Below, in pieces: positions 57,003 to 64,000 of a stretch of DNA of 64,000 bases (within the stretch, counting starts at the first letter, position 1; the number at the start of each line of letters is the position of its first letter). Source of the stretch: Acidimicrobiia bacterium. GTDB taxonomy: Bacteria > Actinomycetota > Acidimicrobiia > Spongiisociales > ZC4RG35. Below the pieces are notes generated by a model. That model ran no database searches, was not told where the DNA came from, and worked only from the letters and a program-made list of their open reading frames with translations. The stretch is from contig JANQOU010000002.1 in NCBI GenBank assembly GCA_028285585.1, positions 1-64,000 of the forward strand, given 5' to 3'. Position numbers and translations under genes: made by a program.

Positions 57003-57770
57003 TTAGCCGCCACGGTTGGCCAGAACCAGCTCTACGGCAGCGGCGAAGTCCGCAACCACATGGTCGGGCACAGGCCCGGTGTCAGACTCCGAGGAGACAC
57101 CGGTCAACACCAGCACCGAGCGCCACTCGGCGACGCTCTCAGCGAGGGCTATGTCCGTGTCGAGCCGATCACCGACCACCCAAACGTCATCTCCGACACG
57201 TGCGTTGACCAGGTCGCTGATCTCCGCGTTCGGCTTTCCGGCGAATTCGGGCTCGGTCAGCGACGCGGTGGCCACGGCAGCGACGATGGAGCCGGCACCA
57301 GGAAGCAGGCCATCTGCTGCCGGGAACGTCGGATCCGAGTTGGTTGCGATGAACCGAGCGCCATCTCGCACGGCTGCCGACGCCTGAGCCAGCAGGTCGT
57401 AGGAGATGTGGCGAGCGACGCCGACCACCACCGAACGCGCCTCCGCCTCGTCTTCTGTCATGTCGATGCCCTCGGAGCGAAGAGCTTCTCGAATGCCCGT
57501 CTCGCCAACCACAAACACCGGTGCGTCATCCTGACTCAGAAGCGAAACCGCTGCCATCGCCGAGGTCACGACACTGGCGGGCTCCGGGTGAAAGCCGGTG
57601 ACTCTCCCGATCTTGTCGGCAACTTGCTCAGCTGTGCGCGCCGAGTTGTTGGTGACGAAGGTAATGCCGACACCGGCGTCGGCCAAACGAGTCAGGGCGG
57701 CGCCGGCCCCCGGCACTTCGGTTTCGCCCCGATAGATGACACCGTCGAGGTCACAGACGACATCGGTCAC
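57003..57770 (-). CDS. HAD-superfamily hydrolase (NagD-like)
   Basis: VVCDLDGVIYRGETEVPGAGAALTRL; FVTNNSART; GKPNAEI; WVVGDRLDTDIALAE. Confidence 0.93.
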   Translation of the reverse strand: MTDVVCDLDGVIYRGETEVPGAGAALTRLADAGVGITFVTNNSARTAEQVADKIGRVTGFHPEPASVVTSAMAAVSLLSQDDAPVFVVGETGIREALRSEGIDMTEDEAEARSVVVGVARHISYDLLAQASAAVRDGARFIATNSDPTFPAADGLLPGAGSIVAAVATASLTEPEFAGKPNAEISDLVNARVGDDVWVVGDRLDTDIALAESVAEWRSVLVLTGVSSESDTGPVPDHVVADFAAAVELVLANRGG

Positions 57771-59092
57771 GTCTGGAGAAACCGGCTGAGCACCTGCTCG
57801 TACAACTCTGTGGTCCTGTCGACTGACTCCACGCTCACACGCTCATCGTGGCCATGGAACAGCGACAGCATCTCGGAGAACGTCATGCGGTCGTCGAAGC
57901 GACCCACCCCATAGGAGATGGTTCCCTTCTTACGCCAGAACCTGGCGTCCGTGGCGACGTTCATCATCGCGGGGAGAAGGTTGCGGTGACCGTCCAAGTT
58001 CTCGATCGAATCGCCGATCGCATCCCACAACGGGTTCGCCGTCGTGCTGATGGTCGACTCCATGTCTTGGATCGGGTAGATGTCGATCTCGTCTCGCGCC
58101 GAGCCCATCGCCTTCATCAGATGGGAGTTGACGAATGAGCGGTCCATCCCGGGCAGTGCGCGGATGTCGACGGATGCGTCGGCGGAGTCGGCGACGATGT
58201 TCGCCTTCATTCCGGCGTCGAGCATGTTGGGCGAGATGGTGAGGTGGGTGATGGCGTGGGCGTACCGGGCAAAAAGAGGATCGGTGACGGCCAAGTCGTC
58301 GATGGCCGAGTCGACCCTGTCGGGATCGGTCAGGCCTTGTTTCATGTCCTCGTCGAGGTCGAGAGCGGACACAAAAGCCTCCCACTCCGGGGATATGTCG
58401 ACTGGAGCGGGTGTCTCGAAGAGGCCATTGACTGCTGTGACCATCTTCCGAAGAGCGTTGTCTGAGCCATAGGGCGCCGATCCGTGGCCTGGCGTCCCCT
58501 TGGCACGGAGCCCCGACCAGAAGGCGCCTTTCTCACCCACAGCCACCGGCACGACGGGATCTGTCGTGTAGGCGAGCCCCGGATAGGCGACTTCTGTCAG
58601 GAGGTAATCGGCATGCACGAGGTCCCAACGGTCCTCCACCAGCGGCTGAGCGCCGTACTTCCCGCCACCCTCCTCATCTGCGACACCGATGAACAGCAGG
58701 TCGCCCCGCGGCGTCAGCTCACCGGTCACATAGGGGCGAGCCGCCACAGCCATGGCCGCAGTCACGTTGAGCATGTCCAATGCGCCCCGTCCATAGATGA
58801 AGCCGTCGACGATCTCGGCGCCGAAGGGGTCGACAGTCCAGCCGGCGGGATCAACGGGAACGACATCTAGATGAGGCACCAAGGCCAGCGAAGGTGCCTC
58901 CGGGTCGGAGCCTTCCATGCGGTAGATGAGGGACTGCCTCCCAGGCAAGGGCTCGAAAACCGTGCCTTCTTCACCGAAGTAGTCCTGCAATGTGGCAACA
59001 GAGCGGTGCTCGTGGCCGCTCTCGGGAGTTCCCTCGTTCACACATTTGTTGCGTATCAGCTGTTGGAGGAGTGATGGTGCGTCAGTTCTCAT
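57767..59092 (-). CDS. M20-family peptidase
   Basis: PSLALVPHLDVVPVDPAGWTVDPFGAEIVDGFIYGRGALDMLN; FIGVADEEGGGKYG. Confidence 0.92.
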   Translation of the reverse strand: MRTDAPSLLQQLIRNKCVNEGTPESGHEHRSVATLQDYFGEEGTVFEPLPGRQSLIYRMEGSDPEAPSLALVPHLDVVPVDPAGWTVDPFGAEIVDGFIYGRGALDMLNVTAAMAVAARPYVTGELTPRGDLLFIGVADEEGGGKYGAQPLVEDRWDLVHADYLLTEVAYPGLAYTTDPVVPVAVGEKGAFWSGLRAKGTPGHGSAPYGSDNALRKMVTAVNGLFETPAPVDISPEWEAFVSALDLDEDMKQGLTDPDRVDSAIDDLAVTDPLFARYAHAITHLTISPNMLDAGMKANIVADSADASVDIRALPGMDRSFVNSHLMKAMGSARDEIDIYPIQDMESTISTTANPLWDAIGDSIENLDGHRNLLPAMMNVATDARFWRKKGTISYGVGRFDDRMTFSEMLSLFHGHDERVSVESVDRTTELYEQVLSRFLQT

Positions 59093-59477
59093 TGGTCATC
59101 GTTTCTATCAGGTCGTACATGGTTTTGGTGAGCGGGTAGCCAGGTATCTCGTCGAATGGGACCCACTGTGCGTCGTCGGCGTCGTCCGCAGCGGCCAACT
59201 CACCACCGACAACCGAGCCGGCGAAGTCGATGAGAACCAGGTGGTCTTGATCCGTGACCACCTCTCCGACCCACACCACATCACCGACGTCGACCTCGAG
59301 ACCGGTTTCTTCGAGCACCTCGCGTCGAGCGGCGTCCCGCATCGACTCACCCCACTCCACCTTGCCCCCTGGCACAGCCCACAATCCCTTGCCCGGCTCA
59401 CGACCACGCTGAACCAAGAGCATCTTCCCCTCGTCGATCACGGCTACTCCTACACCGACGACAGGTGCCCTACTCAC
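59082..59477 (-). CDS. NUDIX hydrolase
   Basis: GLWAVPGGKVEWGESMRDAARREVLEETGLEVDV Nudix box; start refined to GTG 59477. Confidence 0.92.
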   Translation of the reverse strand: MSRAPVVGVGVAVIDEGKMLLVQRGREPGKGLWAVPGGKVEWGESMRDAARREVLEETGLEVDVGDVVWVGEVVTDQDHLVLIDFAGSVVGGELAAADDADDAQWVPFDEIPGYPLTKTMYDLIETMTNEN

Positions 59478-59949
59478 GGTCGTCGTCGTGATGCATGATG
59501 ATCGAGCGAGCACTGAAGCCACCGGCTTCGAAGAAGTTCTTCGCCAGCCTGTGGCCGGGCAGCACGTGGGCATCGAACTTCGTGATGCCGCGCTCTCTCA
59601 ACATCTCCATCACCGCATCCCGCATGGCCTCACCAACCGCCACTTCGCGAGCCTCCTGATCGACGAAGATGAGACGAATGGCCCCGATCGTCTCGTCACC
59701 GGCTTGCTCGAGCATCGGCTCGACGCGGGCCATCAAGAAGCCGAACGGGTAGTCATCGATGAGCCCTATCAGCACCAGCGAGTCCTGGTCTTCGATCTCG
59801 GAGCTAAGGCTGTCACCAACAGGCTCATCCAGGCCGTCCGCCATCGGCCACATCGAATGGAGAGCAATCATCTCCTTTTCGAGCGATCGATAGAGACGCT
59901 CCAAGGTCGGGAGATCATCTGTAGTTGCGAGACGTGACGTGACTCTCAT
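59470..59949 (-). CDS. GNAT-family N-acetyltransferase
   Basis: MRVTSRLATTDDLPTLERLYRSLEKEM...IRLIFVDQEAREVAVGEAMRDAVMEMLRERG...NFFEAGGFSARSIIM. Confidence 0.82.
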   Translation of the reverse strand: MRVTSRLATTDDLPTLERLYRSLEKEMIALHSMWPMADGLDEPVGDSLSSEIEDQDSLVLIGLIDDYPFGFLMARVEPMLEQAGDETIGAIRLIFVDQEAREVAVGEAMRDAVMEMLRERGITKFDAHVLPGHRLAKNFFEAGGFSARSIIMHHDDDRE

Positions 59950-60671
59950 CGAGATCTCCCCACGATACGGCCGATTCCCCAGACTGTGACCAGGCGCATT
60001 GCTTCGATCACGATAGGAAGCCCCATCTTCGACTTCCCCTTCGTGCGGTCCCGGAATGCAATCGGAACCTCCACGACTCGCAAGCCGGCCTGATCGGCTC
60101 GCCATGCCATCTCGACCTGGAATCCGTATCCGGAGGCCTCGGCCTTCTCGAACGGGAGTCTTGCCAATGCCGAGGATCTGAATGCGCGAAACCCGGCCGT
60201 GGCGTCTTTGGTCGGGATGCCAAGCATCGTCCTCGCGTACAGGTTGCCGCCACGCGATATCAGCCGCCGAAGGAGAGGCCAATCCGGCGTCGACCCTCCC
60301 GGGACATATCGAGAGCCGATGGCGAGGTCTGCTCCGGCTTCTACAGCCTCGACGAGCCTGGGCAGATCAGCAGGGTCATGCGAGAAGTCCGCATCCATCT
60401 CGACCAGGACCTCACTGGACCCTTCCTCGAGCAACACAGAAAAAGCTTGGGCATAAGCAGGCCCCAACCCCTCCTTGGATGCTCGGTGGATCACCGACAG
60501 GCGATCATGCCGACCGGCCAGCTCGTCGGCCAATGCCCCGGTGCCGTCAGGCGAGTTGTCGTCGACAACTGTCAGTCGGTAGCCGTGTGCCAGGACAGCG
60601 GCTGCTATCTCCTCGAGGTTCTGAAGCTCGTTGTAGGTGGGTACAACAACTGTGACTTGGTCAGGCGACAC
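59946..60671 (-). CDS. Glycosyltransferase family 2, polyprenol monophosphomannose synthase-like
   Basis: VVVPTYNELQNLEEIAAAVL; VVDDNSPDGTGALADEL; VEMDADFSHDPADLPRLVEAVEAGADLAIGSRYVPGG. Confidence 0.92.
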   Translation of the reverse strand: MSPDQVTVVVPTYNELQNLEEIAAAVLAHGYRLTVVDDNSPDGTGALADELAGRHDRLSVIHRASKEGLGPAYAQAFSVLLEEGSSEVLVEMDADFSHDPADLPRLVEAVEAGADLAIGSRYVPGGSTPDWPLLRRLISRGGNLYARTMLGIPTKDATAGFRAFRSSALARLPFEKAEASGYGFQVEMAWRADQAGLRVVEVPIAFRDRTKGKSKMGLPIVIEAMRLVTVWGIGRIVGRSR

Positions 60672-61119
60672 AATCCTGGCAAATCATCTTGCGTTTGTTC
60701 GCCAGCTGAGAGGTGCGTTTCACCATGAAGCAGCTCTGACAGACGAACTCATCCGACTTGGCCACCTGGGCGTCGACGTTCATCGTCAGCTCCTCACGCC
60801 GCATGGCGCGAAGCTCTTCGACCTCATCAACGAGCAAGGCCTCGTTGGCCTCCTCCTCGAGAAGCTGTAACTCTTGGCTTTCCAGCTCCTCTAGAGCTTC
60901 GGCCGTTTCCTCGTCGTGGTCGCCCGACGAGCCTTCAGACTCATCGTTGTCGTCATCGTCGTCGTCGGACTCCTCGTCGGAATAGCCGTCTTCTTCGGCT
61001 TCCACTTCGTCGAGCTCGACATCGTCGTCTATCTCGAGGTCTTCTTCATCCTCGTCGGCTTCGACGAGAGCTTCCTCTTCGTCGGCGGGGAGATCTTCGG
61101 TCAGTTCTTTCTGTGCCAT
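60661..61119 (-). CDS. DUF4193-like acidic protein with C-terminal zinc ribbon
   Basis: Long D/E tract then FVCQSCFMVKRTSQLANKRKMICQDCVA. Confidence 0.85.
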   Translation of the reverse strand: MAQKELTEDLPADEEEALVEADEDEEDLEIDDDVELDEVEAEEDGYSDEESDDDDDDNDESEGSSGDHDEETAEALEELESQELQLLEEEANEALLVDEVEELRAMRREELTMNVDAQVAKSDEFVCQSCFMVKRTSQLANKRKMICQDCVA

Positions 61120-61167
61120 TTTCTGTGGGGTAGGGCTACGCGGCGCGGGAGTATAAGTCAAGAATCG

Positions 61168-62055
61168 TCAGATCTTGAGACCTATCGCGGCCGGGACAAC
61201 CCTCCCGGCGACCGTCGTATTCCCGACCAGGTCTCCGTCGGCTTCCAGAGGCCAGGCCGGGTCGGTTTCTATCGTGAACTCCGCTGCCCGGAGCCGCCGG
61301 ACCGAAGGGTCTGTGAGATGGGTGCCTTTGATGATCTTCGGCACGAGCACAGGTGCCTGAACTTTCTTGGCGTTGATGATCTGGATGTCGAGGACTCCGT
61401 CGACCAGTGTGGCTTTGGGCGCCACATTCCAGCCGCCGGCGAAGAACTGGGCGTTGGCCATGATCACGGCCAGAGCCGTCGACTCGTACGTCCGGCGCTC
61501 GGTGGTGACCTTCACCTCGGCATGTGGGAATCGGGCCAGCCGAGCCCCGAAAGCCAGCGGGTAGCGCAAAGCACCGATTCGACGAGGCAGGCGCGGAGCG
61601 GTCTCCGCAGCCGCCGCGCCAGCGCCCACTTGTGCGACGTTGACGAAGTATCGGGTCCCCCAAGAGCCTTCCAAGGTGGCGACGTCGATGTTGTAGACGT
61701 CGGAAGTGCTCAGATGCTTTGCCGCAGCGGTGAGCTCCTGCGGCAGCCCAAAGGTTCGAAGAAGGTCACATCCCGTGCCTGCGGGAAGCACGCCCAGAGT
61801 CGGCTTCTCCCCCATGTCGAGGCTCATCAGGGCGTTAACCGCCAGGTTGACCGTGCCATCGCCACCAGCGACTGCGAAGTGACGGCTGCCGGCTCGCGCT
61901 TGGGAGATGATCGTGTCGATCATCTCCTCTTTGCTGTTCGGAGCGGTGAGTTGGGCATCGACTCCCGCTGCCGTCAGTGCCTCTTTGATCGTCGAAACGG
62001 ACGCCGGCCTCGACCCAGCCTGGCGGTTGACGAGGACGATCCATCGAGGTCTCAT
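61168..62055 (-). CDS. Diacylglycerol kinase / lipid kinase family protein
   Basis: WIVLVNRQAGSR; FAVAGGDGTVNLAVNALM; LGVLPAGTGCDLLRTFGLP; start refined to MRPRWIVLV. Confidence 0.92.
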   Translation of the reverse strand: MRPRWIVLVNRQAGSRPASVSTIKEALTAAGVDAQLTAPNSKEEMIDTIISQARAGSRHFAVAGGDGTVNLAVNALMSLDMGEKPTLGVLPAGTGCDLLRTFGLPQELTAAAKHLSTSDVYNIDVATLEGSWGTRYFVNVAQVGAGAAAAETAPRLPRRIGALRYPLAFGARLARFPHAEVKVTTERRTYESTALAVIMANAQFFAGGWNVAPKATLVDGVLDIQIINAKKVQAPVLVPKIIKGTHLTDPSVRRLRAAEFTIETDPAWPLEADGDLVGNTTVAGRVVPAAIGLKI

Positions 62056-63998
62056 CCAACCCCTTGAGCTGCAACAACACCTCTGTCGATCGACCGCAGT
62101 GCCGAGTTGGCATCGTCGCGCAGCTCCGCAACCGCATCGCGGAGCTGACGGAGTAGGTCGACCAGCTGCCTGGAGACCCTGACGAAGTCGCCGGGGGCCA
62201 TCCCTCCAGTAGACAACTCGTCGAACCCGGAGCCTGTTGCCCACTGGTATGTCAGAAGGGCGAATCCCGGATCTGGCCGGCGACTGGGGGCCAGGGTCTG
62301 TGCCTTCTCCTTGACCACTAGCTCGTCCCAGATCGCCATGACCTGATCCCAACGCTCGTCCAGGATCGAGCTCGGCCATTCCGCCGTCGAGACATTGTCC
62401 GACCTGGGGTCGTATATGAAAACGGAGGCAAGCGCTGCCAACTCTTCGGGCCGGAGCCCGTGCAAGGCGCCTCGCTCCACGGACTCGGCGAGAAGAAGAT
62501 CGGACTCGTTGTAGATCCTGCGGAGCCGCTCTCCCCTGCTTGTCAGCGACCAGTCGTCGACATATCCGAGCTGCTCCAGCAGCGAGTGGATCGACCTGAA
62601 CTCGGCGACCAGTCCGTGTCCGCTGGATCGCCGCGCCGACATGTGCTGATCGAGCCGGCGGCTGAGGCGGTCGCTCTTCCGCAAGGCGGCGAGATGCCGG
62701 GAGGCGTCCGGGCACTCGGCCACCGGGTGTGCACTGGTTGGTGACGAGGAAGTGCCCTGAGGTGGAACAGTGGGCACCTTTCTGAGCCTTCTCGCCGCCT
62801 GTTGGACGAATCGGCGGTCCCGGGGCTTGAACGGTGTCGGCAGCTCGATGCTCCCGACACGTCTGCTCAGGTCCGTTATCTGCTTGTAGCCAAGCGTTGA
62901 GACACGCCCCGAGGTCGAGAGCACCAGGTAGCGAGCACCGCCATCCTTGGAAGAGAGACGGCGTAGCACCGCGTATCGCCCGTCCCTCGCCCCGCCGACG
63001 ACATCGAGCACCGCACCGGGCCCCAAAGTGGACTTGACCGGGTCCCTGCGACCCTTCGGCTGAGCCGACTCGAGTGACGCCAGGTACTCGCGGACGTTGC
63101 CACGCTCGCAGTTGGCCTGCGCCAATTCTCGCTCCAGCTCCTCCTGAATCGCGTCTATCGACTTGATCATGGCTTCGCTGTCTTTGTCGCGCTGAAAGGC
63201 GGCAAACGAAGCCTGGAGCAAGGTCTCGGCTCTCGACCTGCTGTAGTTGGCCACGAGGTTGGCGGTCATGTTGTAGGTAGGGCGGAAGCTGGAACGAAGC
63301 TCATGAGCTCCCACCGAGGCGATCTCCGTCACCTGTGCGAAACGGACAAACTGCGAGTGAAGGACCACTCCGTACCCCTCCACGTCGATCCCCCTGCGAC
63401 CTGCCCTGCCCGTCAGCTGGGTGTAGTCACCTGGTCGGAGCAACTCGTGGCTCTCTCCGTTGAACTTCGACAGGTTCTCGAGCACAACCGACCGGGCCGG
63501 CATGTTGATCCCCAACGCCAGCGTCTCGGTGGCGAAAACCACCTTGAGCAACCCGGCCTCGAACAACTCCTCCACGGTCTCCTTGAACGCCGGGACCATC
63601 CCTGCGTGATGTGCCGCGACTCCGGCTTCCAGCGCCGCGATCCACCTGTCATAGCCGAGCACGCCGAGATCACCGTCCTCCAGATGCGCGGTCCTGGTGT
63701 CGGCCACCTCACGGATCATCTCCCGTTCATCGAGGCTGGTCAGCCGGACCCCCATGTCGACCAGTCTCTGGCTGGCAGACTCGCAGCCGGCACGAGAGAA
63801 GATGAAATAGATGGCGGGCAGCAAACTCGCGCGTGACAGCTCCTCTACGACGTCGGCTCGGTTCGGTGTCTTGTAGCGACGCCGCCGGCCCCGCTCCAGG
63901 CCGAGCATGTGCTCCACCTTGTGGTTGGGTCTCCTTCGGCCGTCCCTCGTCGTGAAGGTAGGAAGCATGATCGTCTCACCCATCCGCTCCTTGATCAT
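62052..63998 (-). CDS. Ski2/HelY-type DExH RNA helicase, 5' truncated by window edge
   Basis: AAHHAGMVPAFKETVEELFEAGLLKVVFATETLALGINMPARSVV; LTGRAGRRGID; DSHCT-like C-terminus. Confidence 0.93.
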   Translation of the reverse strand: MIKERMGETIMLPTFTTRDGRRRPNHKVEHMLGLERGRRRRYKTPNRADVVEELSRASLLPAIYFIFSRAGCESASQRLVDMGVRLTSLDEREMIREVADTRTAHLEDGDLGVLGYDRWIAALEAGVAAHHAGMVPAFKETVEELFEAGLLKVVFATETLALGINMPARSVVLENLSKFNGESHELLRPGDYTQLTGRAGRRGIDVEGYGVVLHSQFVRFAQVTEIASVGAHELRSSFRPTYNMTANLVANYSRSRAETLLQASFAAFQRDKDSEAMIKSIDAIQEELERELAQANCERGNVREYLASLESAQPKGRRDPVKSTLGPGAVLDVVGGARDGRYAVLRRLSSKDGGARYLVLSTSGRVSTLGYKQITDLSRRVGSIELPTPFKPRDRRFVQQAARRLRKVPTVPPQGTSSSPTSAHPVAECPDASRHLAALRKSDRLSRRLDQHMSARRSSGHGLVAEFRSIHSLLEQLGYVDDWSLTSRGERLRRIYNESDLLLAESVERGALHGLRPEELAALASVFIYDPRSDNVSTAEWPSSILDERWDQVMAIWDELVVKEKAQTLAPSRRPDPGFALLTYQWATGSGFDELSTGGMAPGDFVRVSRQLVDLLRQLRDAVAELRDDANSALRSIDRGVVAAQGVG

Positions 63999-64000
63999 GT

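Noticed and set aside
60960-61080. Low-complexity tcgtcgtcg-type repeat as a microsatellite
   Set aside because: It is the coding sequence of the Asp/Glu tract of the DUF4193-like protein.

Overview
This 64 kb window looks like chromosomal DNA from a GC-rich actinobacterium; the gene order resembles actinobacterial housekeeping loci. It opens with the 3' end of a 23S rRNA gene and a complete 5S rRNA gene, and closes inside a Ski2/HelY-type helicase gene. Most of the window is core: leuA, galE, rnhB, add, tdh, gcvT/gcvH, hpt, an FtsR/GarA-type cluster, pgsA, der, ispH, cmk, aroA, scpA/scpB, xerD, ald, pyrG, recN, NAD kinase, tlyA. There is one tRNA gene, tRNA-Pro(GGG). I saw no CRISPR array, prophage or IS element. 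The most interesting items are: (1) a leucine-codon leader peptide plus terminator hairpin upstream of leuA, apparently on a leaderless transcript; (2) a perfect actinobacterial-type LexA box (TCGAAC-ATAT-GTTCGA) on the start codon of a DUF222/13E12-family HNH protein; (3) a tight putative operon with a signal-less reductive-dehalogenase-like Fe-S protein, an LLM-class flavin oxidoreductase, a small lipoprotein and an acyltransferase, preceded by an inverted repeat; (4) a two-subunit aconitase-X (AcnX) pair in a genome that also carries ispH and an ornithine-cyclodeaminase-family gene; (5) operator-like palindromes; (6) small ORFs missed by the ORF track; and (7) two small proteins with PD-(D/E)XK-like motifs. 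All family calls were made by eye from protein motifs, without database searches.
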